Shown: piece after piece, positions 7,199 to 15,880 of the stretch
Layout: the number at the start of each line of letters is the position of its first letter
How positions within the stretch are numbered: the first letter of the stretch is position 1
Assembly: GCA_002424635.1 (NCBI GenBank)
Contig: DIKT01000018.1
Coordinates: forward strand, 47,307-73,877
DNA: 26,571 nt
DNA from: Desulfobulbaceae bacterium UBA5611
GTDB taxonomy: Bacteria; Desulfobacterota; Desulfobulbia; Desulfobulbales; Desulfocapsaceae
Reading direction: 5' to 3'
Notes under the pieces: model-generated
The model's database searches: none
What the model was told of the DNA's origin: nothing
The model's input: the letters and a program-made list of their open reading frames with translations, nothing else
Position numbers and translations under genes: made by a program

Positions 7199-8313
7199 GC
7201 GCTCCAATTCAACTCCGACCGGATGAAACATTTATCCTCAATGTCGGGCCCCAGCATCCGGCAACCCATGGTGTCCTCCGGGTTAAAATGGAAATGGACG
7301 GTGAATATATTGTCAAGGCGGAAACCGTCCTTGGATATGTCCACCGCATGCATGAGAAAATGGGAGAGAACCGGACTTATGCCCAATATCTGCCCAACCT
7401 GAGTCGTCTCGATTACCTTGGCGCTCTGGGCTATACCCATGGCCATGTCCTGAGCATAGAACGGGCGGCCGGTATCGAGGTGCCGGAACGGGCCGAGTAT
7501 ATCCGGGCTATTACGGTGGAGCTTAACCGGGTGGCCTCCCACCTTTTCTGGTTCGGCGCCTTTGTTATGGATCTGGGCGGTTTCAGCCCTCTCATGTATG
7601 CTATCCAGGATCGTGAACATATCCTTGACATTCTGGAAGGAGTCACCGGCTCGAGGTTGACCTACTGTTACTATCGTTTTGGCGGTCTCTACAATGATGT
7701 CGACGATGAATTCATTGAGGCCACCAAACGTTTTATTCCCAATATGCGCAAATCGCTCAAGAAATATGCCGCCCTGGTAACCGGCAATATCATCTTTCAT
7801 AAACGGCTGGAAGGTATCGCCCCGGTGTCTGCGGAGACGTGCCGTAAATACGGGGCCACGGGGCCGGTGGCCAGAGGGTCAGGCATCAACTTTGATGTCC
7901 GGAAGAATGAGCCTTATTCCGTTTATTCTGATTTTGATTTTGATGTTCCGGTTTATCAGGAAGGTGATTCATTAGCCCGTTATAAAGTACGCATGGATGA
8001 AATTGAGCAGTCTCTGCGGATCATCGAACAAGGTCTGGCCAAATTGCCGGCTGGACCGATCATGACCGAGAAGAAACCAAAAAATATCAAATTGCCCGTC
8101 GGCGATTTCTATCAGGCAGTGGAGACGGCACGGGGCAGTTTCGGGATCAGAATTGTCAGTGATGGCGACAAGAATGCCTACCGGCTCAAGCTGCGGTCGC
8201 CGACATATTCGAACATGCACCTTTTTGATGAGACCTGTGAGGGTATGCTGATCATGGATGCCCTGGCATTTATGGGCAGCCTCGATCTGGTAATACCGGA
8301 AATGGACAGGTAA
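7195..8313 (+). CDS. nuoD: NADH-quinone oxidoreductase subunit D
   Basis: The 49-kDa subunit, homologous to the large subunit of NiFe hydrogenases, that forms most of the quinone pocket together with NuoB. The quinone-site loop GPQHPATHG is at residues 18-26, followed by YVHRMHEKMGENRTYAQYLPNLSRLDYLG. The hydrogenase-type Cys pairs are absent, as expected. The end (DLVIPEMDR) is the normal family end. The 372 residues are slightly short but complete. It is coupled to nuoC by a 4-bp overlap. Downstream, 132 bp lead to nuoH; nuoE, nuoF and nuoG, which lie here in NADH-type operons, are missing. Confidence 0.96.
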   Translation: MSAPIQLRPDETFILNVGPQHPATHGVLRVKMEMDGEYIVKAETVLGYVHRMHEKMGENRTYAQYLPNLSRLDYLGALGYTHGHVLSIERAAGIEVPERAEYIRAITVELNRVASHLFWFGAFVMDLGGFSPLMYAIQDREHILDILEGVTGSRLTYCYYRFGGLYNDVDDEFIEATKRFIPNMRKSLKKYAALVTGNIIFHKRLEGIAPVSAETCRKYGATGPVARGSGINFDVRKNEPYSVYSDFDFDVPVYQEGDSLARYKVRMDEIEQSLRIIEQGLAKLPAGPIMTEKKPKNIKLPVGDFYQAVETARGSFGIRIVSDGDKNAYRLKLRSPTYSNMHLFDETCEGMLIMDALAFMGSLDLVIPEMDR

Positions 8314-8445
8314 GAATAGAAGTCTCATTACGGATTCCTCAATCCAAAATGAACAAGGCGGGCCTGGCGTCAAAGATAGCTCAGCCGCAGCGCAGGATCG
8401 ATCCACAGGTTAATGCTTGATTGAGTGGAATAAGGGAGAAGTGCC

Positions 8446-9432
8446 ATGAGTTTAACATTATTAAATGTCATAGTAGCCGTGGTGATCGCCATCGCCTTTG
8501 CCGCTGCCAATGCCGCCTATCTGGTATGGGCCGAGCGTCGGGGCGCGGCTCGTATCCAGCGGCGACCAGGGCCGAATATTAATGGTCCTTTTGGATTATT
8601 GCAGCCCCCTATTGACGGCATCAAGCTGATGACCAAACAGCTGATGATCCCAGGGGGAGCTGATAAGATTCTTTTTATGGTGGCCCCGGTACTGGCTATG
8701 GCCCCGGCGATCATGAGTTTTGTCACCATTCCCTTCAGCGAAAACATTGTGGCCCGCAATATGGATATCGGGGTCCTGATGATTTTTGCCTTTGCCTCGA
8801 TGGGAGCCATGGCTATCCTGTTAGCCGGCTGGGGCTCACGCAACAAATATTCGGTTATGGCCTCGGTACGGGCGGTCTCGCAAAATGTATCTTATGAGAT
8901 CCCCATGCTGATCACAGCTATCACAGTAATCATGGTTAATGGCTCTATGGATCTCAAGGCCATCAATCTGGCCCAGGCAGGTGGTTTCTGGCATTGGAAT
9001 ATCTTTCCCTCCCTGCAGAGCCCCTTGATGCCTGTTTCCTTTATCATCTTCTTTATCTGTTCTCTGGCCGAAACGAATCGCGCCCCTTTTGATCTCGGCG
9101 AGGCTGAGAGTGAGCTGGTGGCCGGCTTTCACACCGAATACGGCAGTATGGGTTTTGGTCTCTTCTTTATGGCCGAATATGCCAATATTGTCATTGGCGC
9201 CAGCCTGACCACCCTTCTTTTTTTAGGAGGCTGGGGCTGCCCCTTTGGTCTATTCCCCGGGGTCTGGTGGTTCCTGCTTAAAATCTACCTCCTGATAGCC
9301 ACCTTTATCTGGATTCGCTGGACCTTTCCCCGAACAACCATCTATGGACTGCTTAATCTGTCCTGGAAAATACTTATTCCTATATCCCTGTTCAACCTGC
9401 TTTTAACTGCAGGATTCATGAAGGTATTCTAA
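8446..9432 (+). CDS. nuoH: NADH-quinone oxidoreductase subunit H
   Basis: Membrane subunit that joins the two arms and forms the entry of the quinone channel (eight helices in the family). Seen here are AERRGAARIQRRPGPN (about 29-44), GLLQPPIDGIKL (50-61), the acidic E-channel stretch NRAPFDLGEAESELVAGFHTEYG (211-233) and FFMAEYANI (240-248). The 328 residues are normal. The start has a GGGAG site 9 bp upstream. It ends 1 bp before nuoI, so the two are tightly coupled. Confidence 0.96.
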   Translation: MSLTLLNVIVAVVIAIAFAAANAAYLVWAERRGAARIQRRPGPNINGPFGLLQPPIDGIKLMTKQLMIPGGADKILFMVAPVLAMAPAIMSFVTIPFSENIVARNMDIGVLMIFAFASMGAMAILLAGWGSRNKYSVMASVRAVSQNVSYEIPMLITAITVIMVNGSMDLKAINLAQAGGFWHWNIFPSLQSPLMPVSFIIFFICSLAETNRAPFDLGEAESELVAGFHTEYGSMGFGLFFMAEYANIVIGASLTTLLFLGGWGCPFGLFPGVWWFLLKIYLLIATFIWIRWTFPRTTIYGLLNLSWKILIPISLFNLLLTAGFMKVF

Positions 9433-9433
9433 T

Positions 9434-9901
9434 ATGGGCGGTTATTTTAGCGATATATTCTATGGCGGCAAAAGCCTGCTTGTCGGCCTGAGCATCACTT
9501 TTCGGGAATTTTTCAAACCGACTGTCACGGTCCAGTACCCTTATCAGACCATCAAAATGTCGGCCCGATTTCGGGGCCATATTGAGCTTCTGGCCGATGA
9601 CACCGGCAGCCCTAAATGTGTGGCCTGCGGGATGTGCCAGCGGGCCTGCCCTTCCAGTTGTATCAGCCTGGACTCCGTCTCGGTTGACATTGAAGTTGAT
9701 GGCAAGGTTAAAAAGAAAAAAGTGTTAAGCCGATATGACCTCAATTTTACGACCTGCTCATTATGTGGACAATGTGTGGAAAATTGCAATTTTGGGGCCA
9801 TAGATTTTTCAAAAGAATATAATCTTGCATCTACTCGCAAGGAAGATTTTCACTTTGATCTTCTTGACCGATTGAAGCGATTGGAGGAGAAAAAAGCATG
9901 A
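9434..9901 (+). CDS. nuoI: NADH-quinone oxidoreductase subunit I
   Basis: Ferredoxin-like subunit carrying clusters N6a and N6b. Two CxxCxxCxxxC motifs are visible: C62, C65, C68, C72 (CVACGMCQRAC) and C108, C111, C114, C118 (CSLCGQCVENC). A lysine-rich insert (residues 90-97) separates them. The 155 residues are normal. In a complex without NuoEFG this subunit would be the outermost iron-sulfur carrier and so the likely docking point for the donor, as inferred for photosynthetic NDH-1 with ferredoxin. Its stop overlaps nuoJ (ATGA). Confidence 0.95.
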   Translation: MGGYFSDIFYGGKSLLVGLSITFREFFKPTVTVQYPYQTIKMSARFRGHIELLADDTGSPKCVACGMCQRACPSSCISLDSVSVDIEVDGKVKKKKVLSRYDLNFTTCSLCGQCVENCNFGAIDFSKEYNLASTRKEDFHFDLLDRLKRLEEKKA

Positions 9902-10446
9902 ACCCTTCCATGGCCATAACGGAAGCTCCCGGCCTGTTCACTGCAGATGGCTTGACTGGCCTTATTTTTCTCATCATGATGGCCGTGACGGTTATTGGTG
10001 GGCTCATTGCCTGTTGTGCCGAACGTCTGGTACGAGCCATTGCCGGCCTGATCGTCTGTTTTATCGGCGTGGCGGCCCTCTATTATTTTCTCAACTCGCC
10101 CTTTGTGGCCATGTTGCAGATCCTTATCTATGTCGGGGCCATCTGTATCACCATCGCCTTTGCCATCATGCTCGCCGCCCCGGAGGAAAGCCGCAAGCAT
10201 GGCCCGGCCGGACCACTCTCCGGGCCTCTCGGCTTTATCAGCGCCAGCCTTGTCGCCATTGGCTTGATTGCTATGGCCATGAGAACTGTTTTTACCTCTT
10301 ATCCCAAGATCAACAAAGGCACCGTTGAAGAAATAGGAATTGAGTTTCTGACTACTTACGCCATGGTCTTTGAACTTATATCGATTGTGCTGCTGATTGC
10401 CATCATCGGGGCGCTGGTTATCGCTCGCGCCGGGAGGAGCAAATAA
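9898..10446 (+). CDS. nuoJ: NADH-quinone oxidoreductase subunit J
   Basis: Membrane subunit with five predicted helices, part of the proton-path region next to NuoH, NuoA and NuoK. The conserved glycine-rich third helix with its tyrosine (QILIYVGAICITIAFAIML, about 77-95) is intact; in known structures this helix moves between pi-bulge and alpha form during turnover. The 182 residues are normal. It overlaps nuoI by 4 bp and nuoK by 1 bp (TAATG). Confidence 0.94.
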   Translation: MNPSMAITEAPGLFTADGLTGLIFLIMMAVTVIGGLIACCAERLVRAIAGLIVCFIGVAALYYFLNSPFVAMLQILIYVGAICITIAFAIMLAAPEESRKHGPAGPLSGPLGFISASLVAIGLIAMAMRTVFTSYPKINKGTVEEIGIEFLTTYAMVFELISIVLLIAIIGALVIARAGRSK

Positions 10447-10772
10447 TGTCCGTACTTACTCTGTATAACAACCTCAATACTTTTTTGTATCTGGCCGCCC
10501 TGTTGTTTGGCATGGGAGTTTATGGCCTTCTTACTCATCGTACGCTCATCGGCATGCTTATCTCTTCCGAACTGATCCTGGTGGCGTCCTCTATTAACTT
10601 CATGGCCTTTAACAGGTTTACAGCGCCGGATCCAACCACCGGCCAGATCTTTACTTTGTTCATCATGGCCATTGCCGCCGCCGAGGCAGCCATTGGTCTC
10701 AGTATTGTCATTGCCGTATATCGAAATTACAAATCAGTCGACACTGAAGATCTGGTCGACCTTAAAGGTTAG
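10446..10772 (+). CDS. nuoK: NADH-quinone oxidoreductase subunit K
   Basis: Small three-helix membrane subunit, homologous to MrpC. Both conserved membrane glutamates of the proton path are present: E42 in SSELILVASSINFMAF and E80 in IAAAEAAIGLSIVIAVYRN. The length is 108 residues, a few more than usual because of the C-terminus. The next gene starts 16 bp downstream behind GGAAAGGGA. Confidence 0.95.
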   Translation: MSVLTLYNNLNTFLYLAALLFGMGVYGLLTHRTLIGMLISSELILVASSINFMAFNRFTAPDPTTGQIFTLFIMAIAAAEAAIGLSIVIAVYRNYKSVDTEDLVDLKG

Positions 10773-10788
10773 GAAAGGGACATCTGTC

Positions 10789-12270
10789 ATGGATATAACA
10801 ACGGTCAGTTCCGCAAAGCTTCTCATAGCTCTTCTTGTCCCCCTGCTTGGCACTCTCGGTGTCATGTTCATGGGCAAAAACGAGAATATCAGGGAAGGTA
10901 TTTCATCACTTGCCTCCATCATCCTGTTTCTGCTTGTCGCTTCCATGATTCCGGCAGTATTGTCAGGCACAACCCTGACCTTTCATATGTTCACCATCCT
11001 GCCCGGTGTCACGGTTACCCTGCGGGCTGATGCCATGTCCATGATCTTTGCCCTGGTGGCTTCGTCATTGTGGACCATTGCGGTCTTCTACTCCATGGGC
11101 TATATGCGGGCGCATAAGGAACATGCCCAGACCCGCTTCAATGCCTGTTTCGCTTTGGCCATCTTTGGTGCTATCGGGGTCGCCTTCTCTGATAATCTTT
11201 TTACCCTTTATCTCTTTTATGAGATCGTCTCCATCTGTACTTATCCCCTGGTGGCTCATCATCAGGATGCCGAAGGCTATAACGGCGCCCGCAAATATAT
11301 TATCTATCTGACCACGACAGCCAAGGCCTTCCTGCTGCCGGCCCTGATCCTCATTTATGTGCTGACCGGCACCCTTGATTTTGCCCCCAATATCTCTACG
11401 GGTATCTTTCCACCGGATGTCAATAAATCCCTGGTGATCATGCTCTATATTTTCTGTCTGTTCGGTTTTGCCAAAAACGGGATCATGCCCTTTCATCACT
11501 GGCTGCCGGGCGCCATGGTCGCCCCTACCCCGGTTTCCGCCCTGCTCCATGCCGTGGCCGTAGTCAAGGTCGGGGTCTTCTGTACCACCAGGGTCATGCT
11601 CTATGTCTTCGGGGTTGACACTATGCATGCCTTGAATCTCGGGATCCCGACCGCTTACTTTGTCGGCTTTACCGTTATCATGGCCTCGGTGCTGGCCCTG
11701 TCCAAAAACAATCTCAAAGAGCGACTGGCCTATTCGACCATCAGTCAGCTCTCCTATATCATCATGGGAGTGGCCCTTCTGACTCCGGCAGGTATTGATG
11801 GCGGTCTGATCCATATTGTCAATCATGCCTTCGCCAAGATCACCCTCTTCTTCTGCGCCGGGGCCATTTATATCGCCGCTCACAAGAAAGATATCTCGGA
11901 CATGGGCGGACTCGGCAAGACCATGCCCTTTACTTTCGGGGCCTTTGCCATTGCTTCCCTGTCCATGATCGGCGCCCCGCCGGTTGCCGGCTTTGTCACC
12001 AAATGGAGCCTGCTGGTAGGATCAATCCAGGCCCATCAGATGGGGATACTGCTGATTCTTATCGCCAGTACCATGCTCAATGTCGGCTATTTCGCCCCCA
12101 TTACCATTAAGGCCTTTTTCGGCAACCGACCGGAAGGTGAAACATATCAAGGTATCAAAGAGGCACCCTTGTCCATGCTGATTCCCATTCTCATTGCCTG
12201 TACGATCTCGGTCCTGCTTGGTATCTTCCCTAACTTTATGATGCAATTTGTCAAGGCGGTGACAGGATGA
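10789..12270 (+). CDS. MrpD/NuoL-like antiporter-type proton pump subunit, first copy
   Basis: An antiporter-like membrane subunit of 493 residues in the place where nuoL is usual. The residues of the proton path are complete: E145 (LYLFYEIVSICTYPL), K229 (FGFAKNGIMPFHHWLP), K260 (VAVVKVGVF) and K350 (NHAFAKITLFF). The motif MVAPTPVSALLHAVAVVK follows the MrpD and NuoL pattern. It has no long C-terminal arm, so it resembles MrpD more than classical NuoL. I start it at ATG 10789 with a purine-rich site; a longer frame from 10672 would overlap nuoK by 100 bp. The stop overlaps the next small gene (ATGA). It likely forms one of four pump modules of this complex. Confidence 0.88.
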   Translation: MDITTVSSAKLLIALLVPLLGTLGVMFMGKNENIREGISSLASIILFLLVASMIPAVLSGTTLTFHMFTILPGVTVTLRADAMSMIFALVASSLWTIAVFYSMGYMRAHKEHAQTRFNACFALAIFGAIGVAFSDNLFTLYLFYEIVSICTYPLVAHHQDAEGYNGARKYIIYLTTTAKAFLLPALILIYVLTGTLDFAPNISTGIFPPDVNKSLVIMLYIFCLFGFAKNGIMPFHHWLPGAMVAPTPVSALLHAVAVVKVGVFCTTRVMLYVFGVDTMHALNLGIPTAYFVGFTVIMASVLALSKNNLKERLAYSTISQLSYIIMGVALLTPAGIDGGLIHIVNHAFAKITLFFCAGAIYIAAHKKDISDMGGLGKTMPFTFGAFAIASLSMIGAPPVAGFVTKWSLLVGSIQAHQMGILLILIASTMLNVGYFAPITIKAFFGNRPEGETYQGIKEAPLSMLIPILIACTISVLLGIFPNFMMQFVKAVTG

Positions 12271-12518
12271 TTGTCAATCTTATCGATTATCTACGAGACC
12301 GTCTGGCGACGGTTAAATATTGCTGCTATGGCGGTATCGCCATCATAGTTATCTGGAGTCTGACGGTCGACACCAGCCATGCCCATACCTGGGCTGAAAA
12401 GATGATACCAGGCTTCTGGTCTCTGTTTGGCCTTGGCTCCTGTGCCGTCGTTATTTTGATGGCAAGAGTGCTGGGCAAAAGCGGGATCATGACCCGGGAG
12501 GATTATTATGACAACTAG
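12267..12518 (+). CDS. Small two-helix membrane protein inside the nuo operon
   Basis: An 83-residue protein that I cannot assign to a named nuo or mrp subunit. Two hydrophobic segments are visible, about residues 20-36 and 52-69, with a short loop between them holding H38-H40 and WAEKMIPGFWSLFG. The tail is charged (KSGIMTREDYYDN). Its start overlaps the stop of the upstream antiporter gene by 4 bp and its end overlaps the downstream one by 11 bp, so it is translated with both and is very probably real. Similar short proteins with an E-x-I-P-G-F-like loop seem familiar from Mrp/Nuo-like clusters of sulfate reducers, but that is memory, not a search. An accessory subunit bridging the two pump modules is an inference. 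Confidence 0.8.
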   Translation: MIVNLIDYLRDRLATVKYCCYGGIAIIVIWSLTVDTSHAHTWAEKMIPGFWSLFGLGSCAVVILMARVLGKSGIMTREDYYDN

Positions 12519-14295
12519 TTTTTTCCATCCGGCCCTCATCATGATCATCGGGGCGCTGCTGCTGCCTCTGGTCAGAGGACCGTTCAGGAAGCCCTATCTC
12601 TTTCTGATTCCGGTCTTGACTTTCATCAACGTGCTGTATCTGAGCCAGCATCCCGGCACCTATGGTGTAGTCCAGTTTCTCGATTGGGAGCTGACCTTCG
12701 GCCGGATTGACCGTCTGTCCATGATCTTTGCCTTTATCATGTCCCTGATGGCTATTATCGGCACCATCTACTCCATGCATGTGGAAGATGAGTGGCAGCA
12801 TATCGCGGCCTGGTTTTATGTGGCCGGTTCGCTCGGCGTCATTTACTGTGGCGACTTTCTGGTTCTTTTTCTGTTCTGGGAGATGATGGCCTTTGCCTCG
12901 ACTTTTCTGATCTGGTTCAAAAAAGATCCGGAATCACTGGCGGCCGGCTATCGCTATATCCTGGTCCATACCTTTGGCGGGGTCATGCTGCTGTTGGGTT
13001 TTGTCCTCAGATACCAGGCCACTGGTGACCTCTCTTTTATGCAGCTGAATGTTCAGAGTCCGGAGCTTTACACCTGGCTGATCATGATTGGCCTGATGCT
13101 CAATGCCGCTGTGCCGCCATTACACTCCTGGCTACCGGATGCCTACAGTAAAGCGACAATCACCGGTTCCGTCTTCCTGTGCGCTTTTACCACCAAGACG
13201 GCGATCTATACCCTGGCTCGCAGTTGTGCCGGCTTTGACGTCCTCATCGTTCTCGGGGTAGTCATGGCCATTTATGGTATTATTTACGCCATCATGGAAA
13301 ATGATGTCCGTAAACTCCTGGGCTGGGAGATTGTCTCTCAGGTCGGTTATATGGTGACGGGCGTTGGTATTGGCACCGCTCTGGCCATTAACGGCACCTG
13401 TGCCCATGCCTTTGCCCACATCCTTTATAAAAGTCTGCTCTTCATGGCAGCAGGGGCGGTCATCCATGCCACCGGTAAATCCAAGTTTACCGAGCTTGGC
13501 GGCCTGTACAAGAAGATGCCCGCCTCCTTTGTCTTTCTGCTGATCGGTGGTCTGTCGGTATCAGCCTTCCCCCTGCTTTCCGGTTTTGTCAGCAAATCAA
13601 TGATCATCACGGCCAGCTTTGACGCCCATCTTCTCTGGGCTGGATTTCTGCTGACCATGGTCTCAGCCGGCACCTTTTTGGTGGCCGGTCTCAGACTGCC
13701 GTATCTGCTCTTTTTTAATGACAATAAATGCTCGCCGGAAACATGGGACAAGGCTGCTGATCCTTCGTGGAATATGCAGCTGGCCATGGTGATTGCCGCC
13801 TTTTTCTGCCTTCTCATCGGTACTTATCTGCCCTTTCTCTATACTATGCTGCCCAATACCGAGGTGGCCTATCAACCTTATAGCTCCTATCATCTCAGTG
13901 AAACCCTGCAGATTTTGGCCCTGACGGCCCTGGGATTCTTTCTGCTGCGTAAACACATCAAGGCCAGAGAAACTATCAGCCTTGATCTCGACTGGTTCTA
14001 CCGCAAGGGTGGTCAGGGCTTTCTGTGGACGGTCACCAATCCCTTACAGTGGTTTGATACCGCTTTCGGTAAGGCCTATAGAGTTGTGGGCCTGAGCACT
14101 CTGATGACCACTGCCCATTTCTGGTCATGGTTTGACTGGCATGGAATTGACGGTGTCGTTGATGGCACAGCCCGTTGCGTACGCGCTATTGGCGGGCGCA
14201 TCAGTCTGGTGCTCCAACGCGGTCAGATTCAGCAGACAATATTTTATACGGTAACATTTGCAGCCGTTATTCTTGTAGCTTACATCTGGCTATAA
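12508..14295 (+). CDS. Antiporter-type subunit D-like protein with NuoL-type C-terminal arm, second copy
   Basis: A 595-residue antiporter-like subunit. The family glutamate is E125 (LFLFWEMMAF), the helix-8 lysine K230 (FTTKTAIYTL) and the helix-12 lysine K308 (AHILYKSLLF). At the place of the helix-7 lysine, by-eye alignment gives N199 (LMLNAAVPPLHSWLPDAY), so the canonical pump lysine is absent. The last about 125 residues (from LRKHIKARETISLDLDWFYRK) and a final hydrophobic segment ending at VAYIWL look like the lateral helix and last transmembrane helix of NuoL. It is therefore the likely distal NuoL replacement, clamping the membrane arm. It overlaps the small gene upstream by 11 bp, and nuoM follows after 26 bp. 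Confidence 0.88.
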   Translation: MTTSFFHPALIMIIGALLLPLVRGPFRKPYLFLIPVLTFINVLYLSQHPGTYGVVQFLDWELTFGRIDRLSMIFAFIMSLMAIIGTIYSMHVEDEWQHIAAWFYVAGSLGVIYCGDFLVLFLFWEMMAFASTFLIWFKKDPESLAAGYRYILVHTFGGVMLLLGFVLRYQATGDLSFMQLNVQSPELYTWLIMIGLMLNAAVPPLHSWLPDAYSKATITGSVFLCAFTTKTAIYTLARSCAGFDVLIVLGVVMAIYGIIYAIMENDVRKLLGWEIVSQVGYMVTGVGIGTALAINGTCAHAFAHILYKSLLFMAAGAVIHATGKSKFTELGGLYKKMPASFVFLLIGGLSVSAFPLLSGFVSKSMIITASFDAHLLWAGFLLTMVSAGTFLVAGLRLPYLLFFNDNKCSPETWDKAADPSWNMQLAMVIAAFFCLLIGTYLPFLYTMLPNTEVAYQPYSSYHLSETLQILALTALGFFLLRKHIKARETISLDLDWFYRKGGQGFLWTVTNPLQWFDTAFGKAYRVVGLSTLMTTAHFWSWFDWHGIDGVVDGTARCVRAIGGRISLVLQRGQIQQTIFYTVTFAAVILVAYIWL

Positions 14296-14321
14296 ATCAC
14301 TGATTTCGAGGACCACCGGGA

Positions 14322-15848
14322 ATGGATCAACTACTTATAAATCCAGATTATCCACATATTCTGAGCACCCTTATTTTTCTGCCGCTGGCCGGCACCCTGC
14401 TGCTGCTCTTTATTAACAATGATGCCTTTGCCCGTTACTGGACCCTGGGGATCACCACTGTTACCGCCATACTCTCTATTCCTGTGGTCATGGCCTTTGA
14501 CACAACGACTGCCAATTTTCAGTTCGTTGAACAGTACAGCTGGATACAATCACTCAACATCCAGTATGTGATCGGGGTCGACGGGATCTCCATTCTGCTG
14601 GTGATGCTGACGACCTTGATCATGCCTCTTTGTGTGCTGGCCTCCTGGAACTATATTAAAACCCGGGTCCCGGCCTTCATGATCTGTCTGCTGATCATGG
14701 AATCCGCCATGCTCGGAGTCTTCATGGCCCTGGATATTGTCCTCTTTTATATCCTCTGGGAGGCCATGCTGATTCCAATGTACCTGCTGATCGGGATCTG
14801 GGGCGGGCCGCGCAAGATCTATGCCTCCATAAAATTTTTCCTCTACACTCTGGCCGGTTCGATCATGCTGCTGGTGGCTATTATCTGGCTGTATCAAACC
14901 AATAACTATTCCTTTTTTATCCCGGATATGATGTGGCAGGATTATTCACTGACTGCCCAGACCTACCTCTTTCTTGCTTTCTTTCTGGCCTTTGCCATCA
15001 AGGTGCCCATGTTTCCTTTCCATACATGGTTGCCAGCCGCCCATGTTGAGGCCCCCACTGCCGGTTCAGTAATCCTGGCCTCTGTCCTTCTGAAAATGGG
15101 CACTTACGGATTCCTGCGCTTTGCTCTGCCCATAACCCCGGAGGCCACTACCCTGTTTATGCCTTATGTGCTCTGGTTGTCAATTGCCGGCATCATCTAT
15201 GGAGGTTTTACCGCTCTAGCCCAGCAGGATATGAAAAAGCTGATTGCCTATTCCTCAGTTGGTCATATGGGCTTTGTCACCCTCGGTATCTTTGTTCTTA
15301 ATATTCAAGGAGTAGAAGGTGCTATTCTCCAGATGATCAATCACGGCATCACTACCGGCGCCCTGTTTCTCTGTGTAGGGATGATCTATGAACGGACCCA
15401 TAGCCGTGAACTTCGTTCCGCCACCGGTGTTGGTAAATACATGCCTATCTATGTCACTTTTCTCACCTTTTTTGCCCTCTCTTCTTTTGGTTTTCCAGGA
15501 ACCAACAGTTTTGTCGGCGAATTTATGATTCTGGCCGGCACCTTCAAACACAGCATTGTCCTGGCCCTGGCCGCCATTCCCGGTGCCGTTCTCGCCGCTG
15601 CCTACATGCTGCGTATGCTGCAGAAGATTGTCTGGGGCGGAACTGATAATCCTGATCAATCCTGGCTGCAGGATCTCAATGTGCGTGAGATTATAATCTT
15701 ATGTCCCTTCCTCTTTTTTGTCTTCTGGATCGGTTTGGGACCCCAGCCTTTTATCGATCTTATGCATATCAGCGTCACCAACCTTCTTGCACAGTTTCAT
15801 GCCCATCAGGGCCAGGCAGTTGCTGCGGTAGAATTAATTTTTCATTAA
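14322..15848 (+). CDS. nuoM: NADH-quinone oxidoreductase subunit M
   Basis: Antiporter-like proton pump subunit, 508 residues, a standard NuoM. The pump residues are present: E147 (YILWEAMLIPMYLLIG), K227 (AFAIKVPMFPFHTWLPAAHVEAPT) and K258 (LLKMGTYG). FGFPGTNSFVGEF near the C-terminal part is a NuoM signature. A GAGGA site lies 9 bp before ATG 14322. nuoN follows after 32 bp. Confidence 0.96.
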   Translation: MDQLLINPDYPHILSTLIFLPLAGTLLLLFINNDAFARYWTLGITTVTAILSIPVVMAFDTTTANFQFVEQYSWIQSLNIQYVIGVDGISILLVMLTTLIMPLCVLASWNYIKTRVPAFMICLLIMESAMLGVFMALDIVLFYILWEAMLIPMYLLIGIWGGPRKIYASIKFFLYTLAGSIMLLVAIIWLYQTNNYSFFIPDMMWQDYSLTAQTYLFLAFFLAFAIKVPMFPFHTWLPAAHVEAPTAGSVILASVLLKMGTYGFLRFALPITPEATTLFMPYVLWLSIAGIIYGGFTALAQQDMKKLIAYSSVGHMGFVTLGIFVLNIQGVEGAILQMINHGITTGALFLCVGMIYERTHSRELRSATGVGKYMPIYVTFLTFFALSSFGFPGTNSFVGEFMILAGTFKHSIVLALAAIPGAVLAAAYMLRMLQKIVWGGTDNPDQSWLQDLNVREIIILCPFLFFVFWIGLGPQPFIDLMHISVTNLLAQFHAHQGQAVAAVELIFH

Positions 15849-15880
15849 TCGAATTTAATATTACGACCTAGGGTATCCAC

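Noticed and set aside
11065..11883. Long 272-residue minus-strand frame opposite the first antiporter gene
   Set aside because: It is rich in Gly, Asp, Gln and His, as antisense frames of membrane-protein genes are, and the + strand gene is unambiguous.
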